A stretch of 64,000 bases of DNA from Roseovarius lutimaris (GTDB lineage Bacteria; Pseudomonadota; Alphaproteobacteria; Rhodobacterales; Rhodobacteraceae), in the NCBI RefSeq assembly GCF_900115165.1, contig NZ_FOVP01000003.1, positions 62,001 to 126,000 of the forward strand, read 5' to 3'. The notes beneath the pieces are model-generated. The model was not told the DNA's origin and did no database searches. It saw only the letters and a program-made list of their open reading frames with translations. Positions 54,296 to 64,000 of this stretch are shown piece by piece. Position 1 is the first letter of the stretch; each line of letters starts with the position of its first letter. The translations under genes and the position numbers were made by a program.

Positions 54296-55284
54296 GCAAT
54301 TGTCCTTTCCTTCGCCACAAGGGCGCCGGTCTGTTTGAAGCAGCGGTTTGAAAACAACGCCAGATGCGGTGCGCCCTGCAACTCGGGCAAGACTGCCGCA
54401 GCCGCGGCCAGCCGCGCAAGCGCTTCTTTTCGGCTTTGGGCGTGGATCATCGAATAAAGGCGATAGGGCCAGACGCCCGCAACCGGGGTGCGTTCGTAAC
54501 ACAGCGTCACACCCGGTTGGGCGGCCAGCACCGGACCGGCGCGGGTGATCGTGTCGTGTGGCAGATCCCAGACCACCATCGCATTTGAGCGCCAGCCAAG
54601 CGCGCGGTGGCGCACGATCACCCCAAGGCGGGCGATGATCCGCGCCGCGCTCAGCACCCTGATCCGTGCCATCACCTCGGCTTCGTCGCGTCCCAGGGTA
54701 TTTGCGATCGCTGCATAGGGTCGCGCGTTGAGCGGCAGGCCCCGCATCAGCGCCTGCACGATCTCGCGGTCGCCGGGCTGCAACACGTCGGTATCCGGCG
54801 CTTGTCTTGGGGGCGCGCGCCGGTCGTCGCCGTGCAGGCTGAACCCCAGGTCAAGGTTGAAGGGGCGCACCAAGCGCAGATCCAGCACGCGCAGCCCGCT
54901 GCGTTGCGCGATCCGGTCCAGAGCGCCGTCCACATGCGCCCGGTCGGGGCCGGTGGCAACAAACCACAGGTTCCAGTCGTTTTCGCGCAGGTAGGAATGG
55001 TTTACCCCCGGTTCCGCGCCGATGATCTCGGCGACCTCTTCGATCCGGTCCTCGGGGGCGGCCACGGCGGCGAGGGTGCTGGCCGATATGGTATTGGGCG
55101 CACAGGTGGCGCCCAGCCGGGTGACCTGACCGGCCTCGGTGCGGGCGCGCAGCCGCTCGATCACATTCGTCTCGCTGGTGCCAAGGGTCTCCGCGAGCAC
55201 GCCAAAGGGCCGCTCGGTAATCGGGAAATCCCGCTGCCAGTCGTTCAGCAGTGCGCGGTCAATGGGATCACTCACACCTTCCAT
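54292..55284 (-). CDS. nirDL: NirD-NirL fusion, siroheme decarboxylase
   Basis: 330 aa, two AsnC/Lrp-like units in one chain: residues ~1-150 (NirD; DPIDRALLNDWQRDFPITER, EPGVNHSYLRENDWNLWFVA) and ~165-330 (NirL; QPGDREIVQALMRGLPLNAR, QPGVTLCYERTPVAGVWPYR). In Pseudomonas these are separate genes; in Paracoccus-type operons they are fused as here. They form the siroheme decarboxylase with NirG and NirH. Starts 3 bp after nirF. Confidence 0.93.
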   Translation of the reverse strand: MEGVSDPIDRALLNDWQRDFPITERPFGVLAETLGTSETNVIERLRARTEAGQVTRLGATCAPNTISASTLAAVAAPEDRIEEVAEIIGAEPGVNHSYLRENDWNLWFVATGPDRAHVDGALDRIAQRSGLRVLDLRLVRPFNLDLGFSLHGDDRRAPPRQAPDTDVLQPGDREIVQALMRGLPLNARPYAAIANTLGRDEAEVMARIRVLSAARIIARLGVIVRHRALGWRSNAMVVWDLPHDTITRAGPVLAAQPGVTLCYERTPVAGVWPYRLYSMIHAQSRKEALARLAAAAAVLPELQGAPHLALFSNRCFKQTGALVAKERTIA

Positions 55285-55287
55285 CGC

Positions 55288-56430
55288 TCAGAGCCCCATG
55301 CGGTGGGCGCGGGCGGTGAAAAAGATGCCCGAGGGGCTTTCAGTCGCGATTTCACCAAGTTGCTCAAAGGTTTCCGTGTCATAGATGATCACCTTGCCGG
55401 CATCGCGCACCGACAGCCAGACCTCGTGGCCGCGCGGCGTAAACTCCATATGCAAGACGCCGGGGCCTGGGGCGAACTGGTGGATCACCTCTTTGCTCAC
55501 GCTGTCGATCACCTGGATCGTATCGTTGAGCGGATGGGCGAAATTGACCCAGACGTGGCGCCCGTCGGGGCGCGAAATCGCGAAAACCGGCTGGCCGTGG
55601 GTCGGAGTTCTGCCGGTTTCCTTCAAGGTGCGCGCATCGACCCAAAGCACCTCGTGCTGGCCCATGGCGGGCAGCACGAAATCCTGACCGGCCAAGGCCC
55701 AGCCTTCCAGATGCGGCATCTTGTAGACCGGCAGACCTTCGCGGCCCTCGGCATAACCCGGCAGGATGCTTTGCGGTTCGGGCGGGTCTTGCCAGAGGTC
55801 GAGCGCGCTTAGGTGATCCTCACCGAACAGCCCGGCAATATAGGTGCGCCCGTCGCCTGTGACCAGAGCGTCATAGGGGTTGGCGCCCATGCCTTTGACC
55901 CTGGTGATCTGCGGGGTTTCGCCCGAGAGATCGGCAATCCAGGTCTCGCCGCTGTCCCAGAGGGAAAAGACGAATTTCGTGCCCGGAATATCCACCAGGC
56001 CGACGGTCTTGCTGCCAGTCGGGATGTCGGCGACCATGGCGAGCGTATCGGCGTCAAACACCCGCACGCCGCCCGGCTCGTAATTCGAGACTGCCACGAA
56101 CCGCCCGTCATCCGAGATCGCGCCGCCAATCGAATTGCCCGCCTGCATGACGCGGTTCACAACGGTTTGCGCCAGGATATCCACCTTGGTCAGCCCACCA
56201 TCGCGGCCAAAGACATAGGCGAATTGTTCGTCCGGCGAATAGACCAGCGAGGCATGGCTCAGGTCGCCAAGCCCGGTGATGCGCCCGATGCTGGCGCGCT
56301 CGGACTGATCCACGACGAGAAGCGATCCGCTGGCGCGTTCCACCACCAGCCCAAGATCGCCGGTGGCTTGTGCACCGGCGGGAAGCGGGGGCGCAAAGAG
56401 CGCAAGACCCGCCAGCGTCAGGGCAAACAT
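55288..56430 (-). CDS. nirF: NirF, periplasmic heme d1 synthesis protein
   Basis: 380 aa from ATG at 56430, which starts a clean Sec signal MFALTLAGLALFAPPLPAGA. The frame is open to 56529 (coupled to nirC by ATGA), but residues encoded there (HLSRNTPAGGLRA) come from a repeat element, so I reject that start. The mature protein is an NirS-like propeller: LGLVVERASGSLLVVDQSER, GRDGGLTKVDILAQTVVNRV, FVLPAMGQHEVLWVDARTLK. NirF acts in the conversion to heme d1; it has no c-heme. The palindrome GGAGGCCTCC lies just before the start and includes the only SD-like GGAGG. Confidence 0.92.
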   Translation of the reverse strand: MFALTLAGLALFAPPLPAGAQATGDLGLVVERASGSLLVVDQSERASIGRITGLGDLSHASLVYSPDEQFAYVFGRDGGLTKVDILAQTVVNRVMQAGNSIGGAISDDGRFVAVSNYEPGGVRVFDADTLAMVADIPTGSKTVGLVDIPGTKFVFSLWDSGETWIADLSGETPQITRVKGMGANPYDALVTGDGRTYIAGLFGEDHLSALDLWQDPPEPQSILPGYAEGREGLPVYKMPHLEGWALAGQDFVLPAMGQHEVLWVDARTLKETGRTPTHGQPVFAISRPDGRHVWVNFAHPLNDTIQVIDSVSKEVIHQFAPGPGVLHMEFTPRGHEVWLSVRDAGKVIIYDTETFEQLGEIATESPSGIFFTARAHRMGL

Positions 56431-56438
56431 CCGGGCGC

Positions 56439-56475
56439 GGAGGCCTCCGGCGGGAGTATTTCGGGAAAGATGAAA
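56439..56475 (+). repeat. Intergenic repeat copy 2, between nirC and nirF
   Basis: Plus strand 56453-56475, starting GGAGTATTTCGGGAA, matches 20 of 23 positions of the copy in the coxL-coxD gap. The preceding GGAGGCCTCC (56439-56448) is a palindrome. The element runs antisense to the nir operon and fills the gap between nirC and the better nirF start. Confidence 0.65.
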
Positions 56476-56525
56476 GTCAGAGCGCGCCCTGTCTTTGGTT
56501 GTGCCAGAGGATAAAGGGGCAGGGA

Positions 56526-56825
56526 TCATTCGGGGTCACCTCTCAGAAGATAATCGGCAATCCAGGCGGCGTCACCTTCGCTCAGCAGAGGGCGCCAGGG
56601 CGGCATCGGCGTGCCGGGGATGCCGTCAAGGATAACGGTTGTCAGGTCGTCGCGCTGATAGCTGGCAAGGGCCGCAGGGCGGATATCGGGGCCGAGCCCC
56701 CCCTTGAGCGTCATTCCGTGGCACGAGCCGCAATCCTGACGCACCAGCCGTCTGAGGGCTTCTGGATCAGGGTCGGCCAGGGCCGGGGCGGCAGCGAGCG
56801 CCAGTATTGTGGCAAGTCTATTCAC
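56526..56825 (-). CDS. nirC: NirC, small c-type cytochrome (c55x)
   Basis: 99 aa from GTG at 56825, overlapping the nirE stop; the frame to 56888 runs into nirE and lacks a signal. Signal VNRLATILALAAAPALA, heme site CGSCH at 32-36, distal Met in GTPMPPWRP. Supplies electrons to NirS or to the d1-heme dehydrogenase steps. Typical NirC length. Product begins DPDPEALRRLVRQDC after cleavage. Confidence 0.9.
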   Translation of the reverse strand: MNRLATILALAAAPALADPDPEALRRLVRQDCGSCHGMTLKGGLGPDIRPAALASYQRDDLTTVILDGIPGTPMPPWRPLLSEGDAAWIADYLLRGDPE

Positions 56826-57594
56826 CAACCATGACCTCTGGCAGAGTAACGGGCAGGGCGTCGCCCCCCTGACAGAGCGAGACCACATGCCCGATCACAA
56901 ACAGCACCGGCGCGCGCATCGGGCATTGCGCCACGTCGAGCCCGATCCGGTCTAGTCGCGACACAAGCCGCGTCTCGCGCGGGGTGGTGACACTTGACAC
57001 CGCCAGCACCGGCAGGGAACCCGGCAACCCTTCGCGCATCAGGTTGAGCGCGATTTCGGCAATATTGGCCACGCCCATATAGACCACCAGCGTGGTGTCC
57101 TCGCTGGCCAGGCTTTTCCAGTTGAGATCGAGCCGGGCATCGGCGGCGCGGTGGCCGGTCACATAGCGCACTCCGGTGGCCAGCCCACGGTGGGTGAGTG
57201 GCACGCCGAAGGTGGCTGCCATGCCCTGGGCCGCGGTGATGCCGGGCGCATAATCCACCTCGATCCCGCGGTCGCTCAGATAGGCGGCCTCTTCGGAGCC
57301 GCGGCCGAATATCAGCGGGTCACCGCCCTTGAGGCGGGCCACCGTCAGGCCATTGCCGGCCAACTCGACCAGCATTTCATTGATGCGATCCTGCGGAACT
57401 GTGTGGAATTTCGGGGCCTTGCCCACCGGTATCATCTGCGCGGTCGCCGGAGAAAGTTGCAGAATTTCGGGGCTGACCAGCCGGTCATACACAACCGCAT
57501 CTGCCTCGCTCAGCATACGCACCGCACGCAGCGTCATCAGATCCACGGCACCGGGGCCTGCTCCGATCAGATACACCTTGCCTTTCGCTGTCAT
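56818..57594 (-). CDS. nirE: NirE, uroporphyrinogen-III C-methyltransferase
   Basis: 258 aa from ATG at 57594 (GAGGAG eight bases upstream). SAM-dependent SUMT signature VYLIGAGPGAVDLMTLRAVR (~6-25) and the second block VVYDRLVSPEILQL; later AQGMAATFGVPLTHRGLATG. It methylates uroporphyrinogen III to precorrin-2, the first committed step to siroheme and heme d1. As a single-domain SUMT it lacks the dehydrogenase and chelatase parts of CysG, which must come from other proteins such as the CbiX homologue in this operon. Confidence 0.94.
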   Translation of the reverse strand: MTAKGKVYLIGAGPGAVDLMTLRAVRMLSEADAVVYDRLVSPEILQLSPATAQMIPVGKAPKFHTVPQDRINEMLVELAGNGLTVARLKGGDPLIFGRGSEEAAYLSDRGIEVDYAPGITAAQGMAATFGVPLTHRGLATGVRYVTGHRAADARLDLNWKSLASEDTTLVVYMGVANIAEIALNLMREGLPGSLPVLAVSSVTTPRETRLVSRLDRIGLDVAQCPMRAPVLFVIGHVVSLCQGGDALPVTLPEVMVGE

Positions 57595-57674
57595 GTTGCT
57601 GGCTCCTCGGCTGGGCAATCAAATGTTTTGGAAGAAAACCGGGGGCCCGGCAAAAAGGGCCCCCGGCTTGCGCG

Positions 57675-59506
<1,832 letters not shown>

Positions 59507-59541
59507 CGCTTTGCGGGCGGCTTGGCGCGACAGTCGCTGTC

Positions 59542-61569
59542 ATGATCCGAATTGCCCTTTTCATTGCCTTTCCTCTCTGGTTGGCCCTGGCCTCTTTGGC
59601 GCAAGCGCAGGGTGTCTTGCGTCCGGGTGCCGAGGGCGCGATCTCCGGGGCGACGCCGACCCGTGAAATGGCCGCCGGTTTTTTTGACCTCACCGGGCCG
59701 CTGGTGCTGCAACATCAGGGCGATCCGGTGCCGGGGTGGGCGGTCTCGGATACCTCCGGCGTTGTGGGCTATATCGCCTCAACCTGGGATTTGACCGGTT
59801 CGGTCGGCTATTCGGGGCGCCCATTGGATGTGCTTGTGGCGATCGACACCAAGGGGCGCATCGTCGGCGCCAGATTGATGCGCCATGCCGAGCCGATCCT
59901 GACCCTGGGTCTGTCGGATCAGGATATAGCCCGGTTCGTCGGCGGTTTTGCCGGGGTAGACCTGTCCGACCCCAAGGGGCCGGGCGCAGGCCCAGACATG
60001 CCCGATATCATTTCTCGTGCCACCGTCTCGACCGGTGTGATTCGCGATTCGATCCTGCGCACCGCGCGCACGCTGGCCATTGCGCGCGGCGTTCTGCCAG
60101 GTGGCGGCATCGACCGGACCGGGTTTCAGCCGCAGGACTGGGCGGCGCTGATGGCGCAGGGCGCGATCACCCGCCGCACCGTCACCCTGACCGAGGCCAG
60201 CCGGGCGATGGCCGGGGCCAAAGTGCCGGTGCCGACAGGCGATGCGCCGTTCATTGATCTTTACATGGCACTGCTCGATCCTCCGAGCATCGGGCGCAAC
60301 ATTCTGGGGCAACAGCAATTTACCCGCGCCGTGGGCGCACTTGGCCCCGGCGAGACCGCTCTTTTTGTGGCCTCTTCGGGGCTGACCTCGCATCGTGGCA
60401 CCGCCTGGCGGCGCAGCGGCGTCTTTGACCGGCTGATGGTGGTGCAGGGCGAGACCCGCATCGCGCTGGTCAAATCCGGATACGTCAGGATTGACGATCT
60501 GGCCGCCCCAAATGCGCCCGACTTCAAGGAGCGCAGCATTTTCCACCTGCCGGGCGAGGGGTTCGACCCGCTCCAGCCCTTCAGCCTTGAACTGACCTCC
60601 TCGCGCCCCTCCGAGACTGGCGAGGTCAGCTTTACCACAGAGCTTGGCTATGCCTTGCCAGCCGCCTATATCATCGCCCCCCCCTCCGAGCCTGCGCCGC
60701 TCTGGCAATCGCGCTGGATTGAAAAGCGGTTTCAGGTCGCCAGCGTGATGGTGATGATGGCGCTGCTGACACTGATCCTCTTGTTGCAGGAATGGCTGGT
60801 GCGCCGCCCCCGCCTTTGGCTCGGGCTGCGGCTTGGCTATCTTGTCACCACGCTGATCTGGCTGGGTTGGGTGCTGAACGCACAGCTTTCCGTCGTGCAG
60901 GTGGTGGCCTTCGTGCAATCGCTGCTCACCGGGTTTCACTGGGAGGTGTTCCTGATCGAGCCGTTGATTTTCACCCTTTGGGCGGGCGTGGCGCTTGGTC
61001 TGCTGTTTTGGGGGCGCGGCGTGTTCTGTGGCTGGCTCTGCCCGTTCGGGGCCTTGCAGGAGCTTAGCAATCTGGCCGCGCGCCGCCTGGGCGTGCCGCA
61101 AATCACCGTGCCCCACGCGATCCACGAACGGCTCTGGATCATCAAGTACACGCTCTTTCTGGCGATCCTCGCGCTCAGCTTTTATTCGATGGACCTTGCC
61201 CTGCGTCTGGCCGAGGCCGAGCCCTTCAAGACCGCCATTTCCATGCGGATGATGCGCGCCTGGCCGTTTGTATTGTTTGTGCTGGCGCTGCTCTTCGCGG
61301 GGCTTTTCATCGAGCGGTTCTATTGTCGCTATCTCTGCCCCCTGGGCGCGGCGCTTGCGCTTCCGGCGAAACTCAAGGTCTTTGACTGGTTGCACCGGCG
61401 CCCGCAATGTGGCCGTGAATGCCGTCTTTGCGAGACCAAATGCACCGTCGGCGCGATCGACCCACTGGGGCGGATCAACGCCAATGAATGCGTGCTCTGC
61501 CTGCGCTGTCAGGTGGTGATGAACGATGCCGCAACCTGTCCGGTGCTGAAACGCCGGGCGCGCAAATAA
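59542..61569 (+). CDS. nirI: NirI, NosR-family membrane protein for nitrite reductase expression
   Basis: 675 aa, paralogue of NosR. Signal MIRIALFIAFPLWLALASLA (~20), periplasmic flavin-like domain (~60-180), five to six helices (~410-600) with [12 protein letters not shown] and [14 protein letters not shown], and C-terminal cluster motifs CGRECRLCETKCTVG and CVLCLRCQVVMNDAATCP. The covalent FMN motif is altered: SRATVS here against SGATVT in NosR of the same window, so this protein may not be flavinylated. Known to be needed for nirS expression in Paracoccus. No SD precedes the ATG. Confidence 0.94.
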   Translation: MIRIALFIAFPLWLALASLAQAQGVLRPGAEGAISGATPTREMAAGFFDLTGPLVLQHQGDPVPGWAVSDTSGVVGYIASTWDLTGSVGYSGRPLDVLVAIDTKGRIVGARLMRHAEPILTLGLSDQDIARFVGGFAGVDLSDPKGPGAGPDMPDIISRATVSTGVIRDSILRTARTLAIARGVLPGGGIDRTGFQPQDWAALMAQGAITRRTVTLTEASRAMAGAKVPVPTGDAPFIDLYMALLDPPSIGRNILGQQQFTRAVGALGPGETALFVASSGLTSHRGTAWRRSGVFDRLMVVQGETRIALVKSGYVRIDDLAAPNAPDFKERSIFHLPGEGFDPLQPFSLELTSSRPSETGEVSFTTELGYALPAAYIIAPPSEPAPLWQSRWIEKRFQVASVMVMMALLTLILLLQEWLVRRPRLWLGLRLGYLVTTLIWLGWVLNAQLSVVQVVAFVQSLLTGFHWEVFLIEPLIFTLWAGVALGLLFWGRGVFCGWLCPFGALQELSNLAARRLGVPQITVPHAIHERLWIIKYTLFLAILALSFYSMDLALRLAEAEPFKTAISMRMMRAWPFVLFVLALLFAGLFIERFYCRYLCPLGAALALPAKLKVFDWLHRRPQCGRECRLCETKCTVGAIDPLGRINANECVLCLRCQVVMNDAATCPVLKRRARK

Positions 61570-61580
61570 GAGGCAAACCG

Positions 61581-62792
61581 ATGCTTGCAGCCCTGAAACG
61601 TGTCTTTTGCGAACCTCATCGCGTCTTCTTTCTGGCAGCCGGTCTTTATGGCGTCTTTGCCCTGAGCGTGTGGGAGATCTGGCTTGGCCTTGATTTCGTC
61701 GCGGCCAACCCGCCCGCCATGCCCTTCGCCGCCGCGCCCTACCTGTGGCACGCGCATGAGATGATCTTTGGCTATGCCAGTGCCGCGCTTGGCGGTTTTT
61801 TCCTGACTGCGGTGCCCAACTGGACCGGCAGCAAGGACACCGCGAAATACTTTGTCACCGGTGCTGCCGTGATCTGGCTTGCGGGGCGTCTGGCGATCTG
61901 GATGTCGGGGATCCTTTCGCCGACTGTTGTCGCGGTGGTCGATCTGGCGTTTCTGCCACTGCTGGGGATCAAGATCGCGCTGATGCTCGTGCGCCGCCCT
62001 AAGCCGCAGAACCTCGCCTTTCTGGCCTTCCTCAGCCTTGTCTGGGCGGGCAACCTGATGGTGCATCTGGAATGGCTGGGCCTGACGGATGACACGCTTT
62101 ATACCGGCCTGCGCGTCGGCCTTTTGTCGCTGTGCCTGATGATTGCCGTGCTTGGCGGGCGGGTGACGCCGGGGTTTACGCGGAATGCGATGAAGCGGGC
62201 TGGGGTGGATGAGAGCACTCTGCCGACATCGCGCAAACCCGTCGACCTTGCGGCGAGCGTGATGATCGCGCTTGTGCCGCTTGCGCTTCTCTTGCGGGTG
62301 CCCGATGCGCTGACCGGCGCATTGGCTGTCGCTGGCGGGGCCTTGCACCTGTTGCGCATCGCCTTCTGGCGTCCGTTCTGGACGCTTGGCCAACCGATCC
62401 TCTGGGCGCTGCATCTGGGCATGGCGATGCTGGGGCTTGGGCTTGTTCTCTGGGGCAGCAGCCTTTTGGGATGGGGCAGCGAGGTCGCGGGCTTGCACGT
62501 TCTGGGCATTGGCGCGGTGGGGGGCATGACCGTTGCGGTCATGAGCCGCGCCATCCTGGGCCACACCGGCCGCGCCCTGATTGCCCCGCGTGCGGTGGCC
62601 CTTTCCTATGCTCTGATTGCCGCCGCCGCCGGTCTGCGCTGGAGCGCCTCGGCGCTTTCGGGCGATCTTTATGGTCCGGCGATTCTGGCCACCGGGGCGC
62701 TCTGGATCGTCGGCTTTGGCCTGTTCACGGTCGCGCTCTGGCCTGCCTTTACCGGCCCCAGAGTGCCGCGCGATGCGTCGCCGGGCGCCTAG
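61581..62792 (+). CDS. nnrS: NnrS, heme-copper membrane protein linked to NO stress
   Basis: 403 aa from ATG at 61581 (AAGAGG upstream); about twelve hydrophobic helices. Family blocks: HEMIFGYASAALGGFFLTAV with the metal-binding His, NLMVHLEWLG, IAVLGGRVTPGFTRN and VMSRAILGHTGRAL. NnrS is regulated with nir and nor genes and protects against NO-derived iron complexes. Starts 11 bp after nirI and is probably in the same transcript. Confidence 0.94.
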   Translation: MLAALKRVFCEPHRVFFLAAGLYGVFALSVWEIWLGLDFVAANPPAMPFAAAPYLWHAHEMIFGYASAALGGFFLTAVPNWTGSKDTAKYFVTGAAVIWLAGRLAIWMSGILSPTVVAVVDLAFLPLLGIKIALMLVRRPKPQNLAFLAFLSLVWAGNLMVHLEWLGLTDDTLYTGLRVGLLSLCLMIAVLGGRVTPGFTRNAMKRAGVDESTLPTSRKPVDLAASVMIALVPLALLLRVPDALTGALAVAGGALHLLRIAFWRPFWTLGQPILWALHLGMAMLGLGLVLWGSSLLGWGSEVAGLHVLGIGAVGGMTVAVMSRAILGHTGRALIAPRAVALSYALIAAAAGLRWSASALSGDLYGPAILATGALWIVGFGLFTVALWPAFTGPRVPRDASPGA

Positions 62793-62957
62793 GCTCTGAC
62801 CCTATGGGACGCCAATACCCCGGCTTCGAGAGGTTGGTTGTATAATAAGCAACGACGGGACTGCGGGACAAAGCGTCATTCTGCTGCAAGAGCATGATCC
62901 GTGGCGTCACCCACGCAACAGCTGGCAGGCAGGGCAGATTGCAGACGTTCAAACGTT

Positions 62958-63197
62958 TCAATCATCAAGATCGGCGTCATCCGGAGTGGTGTTCAGGTAT
63001 ATTCGCCCGATTTTCTTGACGAAAGGGATGCTCAGAAAGACGACGATGCCTGTGGCAATGAGCAGCCTGTCGAACAGGCTGACCGGCATCGGATCATTGT
63101 CATCTGCATACAGATAGATGGCAACAGTAATCACGACGAACCAGATGCATAACATTTGCAGTTTGCGCAGAACGTACTGCCTTGAAATTGCCGACAC
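62958..63197 (-). CDS. Small two-helix membrane protein in the denitrification island
   Basis: 79 aa with a GTG start at 63197 (GAGGG seven bases upstream). Helices LCIWFVVITVAIYLYA and LLIATGIVVFLSIPFV separated by an acidic loop DDNDPMPVS; the C-terminus PDDADLDD is strongly acidic. I do not recognise it. It lies on the minus strand between nnrS and norC and therefore has its own promoter in the 63198-63407 region. The 165 bp on its other side (62793-62957) hold no recognised feature. Confidence 0.65.
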   Translation of the reverse strand: MSAISRQYVLRKLQMLCIWFVVITVAIYLYADDNDPMPVSLFDRLLIATGIVVFLSIPFVKKIGRIYLNTTPDDADLDD

Positions 63198-63407
63198 GTA
63201 ACGCCCTCAATATACCGGTCATTGCGCGACCACTATCCACAGGTCGCCATAATTCGCAAGGCAAATAGAGGGGGTGGCGTCGTCCCTCTCGATGGGTGCT
63301 AGGGGCTAAATTTGGGCCGCTCAAGGCGCCTTTCGCCCGCTGCACCGGGCCGCATGATCCGATTGTTCCTGATCGTCGGCCCAAATCACCCAATCCCGTA
63401 TCTGGCG

Positions 63408-63421
63408 TTGACTTTGGTCAA
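63408..63421 (+). promoter_or_regulatory. NnrR/DNR-type box upstream of norC
   Basis: TTGACTTTGGTCAA, identical to the nosR box, centred 70.5 bp before the norC ATG, which places the expected start of transcription about 29 bases before the ATG. The remaining 63198-63484 shows no gene. Confidence 0.9.
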
Positions 63422-63484
63422 GGAGCGCGGGGCGAACACCCTACAAAGTGGCCCAATTCGCATCAACGCGCAAAGGAGACCGCA

Positions 63485-63937
63485 ATGCGCGAAGTCATGA
63501 CCAAGAGCATGGCCCGGAACATATTTTATGGCGGGTCACTGTTCTTCATCATCATCTTCCTGGGCCTGTCGGTTCATTCGCACTACTATATCGTCAATAA
63601 ATCGACCAATGCCGAAACGCTGACCGACAGCGTTGTCTTGGGCAAACACGTCTGGGAAAAACACGCCTGCATCAATTGCCACACGATCATGGGAGAGGGG
63701 GCATATTTTGCGCCCGAACTGGCGAATGTGACAACCCGCTGGGGTGTTGCCGACGACCCCGAAGGCGCGTTCGAAATGCTGGACGGCTGGATGAAAGCCC
63801 AGCCAAGCGGTGTTGAAGGCCGTCGACAGATGCCCTTTTTCGACCTGACCGAAGAGGAAACCCGCGGCCTTGCCGATTTCCTGCGGTGGGTCGATTCGAT
63901 CGACGCACAGGGCTGGCCCCCGAACGACGCGGGCTGA
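63485..63937 (+). CDS. norC: Nitric-oxide reductase subunit C (cytochrome c)
   Basis: 150 aa from ATG at 63485 (AAAGGAG upstream). An N-terminal membrane anchor GGSLFFIIIFLGLSVHSHYY (~16-35) precedes a periplasmic heme domain with CINCH at 62-66 and the distal Met in RRQMPFFDLTEEETRGLADF. It passes electrons to the NorB catalytic subunit, which reduces NO to N2O. Usual family length; norB starts 15 bp downstream. Confidence 0.97.
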   Translation: MREVMTKSMARNIFYGGSLFFIIIFLGLSVHSHYYIVNKSTNAETLTDSVVLGKHVWEKHACINCHTIMGEGAYFAPELANVTTRWGVADDPEGAFEMLDGWMKAQPSGVEGRRQMPFFDLTEEETRGLADFLRWVDSIDAQGWPPNDAG

Positions 63938-63952
63938 GAAAGGACCAATCCA

Positions 63953-64000
63953 ATGAAATACCAAACCCAAAAAATCGCACTGGCCTATTTCAGCGTCGCT
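63953..64000 (+). CDS. norB: Nitric-oxide reductase subunit B, start only
   Basis: Sixteen codons from ATG at 63953 (MKYQTQKIALAYFSVA) preceded by AAAGGA; cut by the right edge. The short stretch matches the N-terminus of NorB, and position directly after norC supports this. The bulk, with the heme b and FeB ligands, is outside the window. Confidence 0.9.
   Translation, partial: MKYQTQKIALAYFSVA

Overview
The window is GC-rich chromosome from an alphaproteobacterium, most likely a Rhodobacteraceae / marine Roseobacter-type bacterium. Grounds: a DUF3726 protein, a form I CO dehydrogenase cluster in roseobacter order, a nir cluster in Paracoccus-like order (nirI / nirS-E-C-F-DL-G-H-J-N), a Rhodobacter-type porin and family-typical intergenic repeats. 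No lineage search was possible, so this is inference.

Layout. 1-536: 5' part of a capsule export gene (kpsS-like) running off the left edge. 679-1266: riboflavin synthase. 1271-6999 (minus): LysR regulator and an ALDH / dipeptidase / conserved-protein operon in which three adjacent genes are damaged (a 20-25 residue in-frame gap, a +1 and a -1 frameshift). 7086-14799: an amino-acid ABC transporter, a divergent TetR regulator with a perfect palindromic operator, then aminotransferase, dimethylargininase, FAD oxidoreductase and a carboxymuconolactone-decarboxylase-like protein; this looks like uptake and breakdown of an arginine-type amino acid. 15141-18888: porin with a strong terminator, then three translationally coupled sulfotransferases. 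19486-27578 (minus): coxC-M-S-L-D-E-F, with the form I active-site motif AYRCSFR in CoxL. 27692-40598: N-demethylase-like flavoenzyme with a ProC-like reductase, a complete branched-chain-type ABC transporter, a lower-GC sulfotransferase-like gene, a GntR regulator, an orphan GAF histidine kinase, a 2OG-Fe(II) oxygenase and a LysE exporter.

40676-64000 is a denitrification island: nosRZDFYLX plus a cytochrome c; then on the minus strand a small membrane protein, a CbiX/SirB chelatase, nirN, nirJ, nirH, nirG, nirDL, nirF, nirC, nirE and nirS; then nirI, nnrS, a small membrane protein, norC and the start of norB. Nitrite is reduced by NirS (cytochrome cd1), NO by NorCB and N2O by NosZ. The nirE-to-nirN genes make heme d1, and nosR/nosX/nosDFYL serve NosZ. 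Nitrate reductase and the NnrR-type regulator itself are not in the window.

The most notable signals are regulatory. Three near-identical boxes (TTGAC-TTTR-GTCAA) precede nosR, the nirS/nirI divergence and norC. The box centre is exactly 42.5 bp from the ATG of both NosR-family genes, which predicts nearly leaderless mRNAs, and exactly 70.5 bp from the ATG of nirS and norC, which have a leader with a ribosome-binding site. The chelatase gene in the nir operon appears to start at ATT, overlapping the nirN stop.
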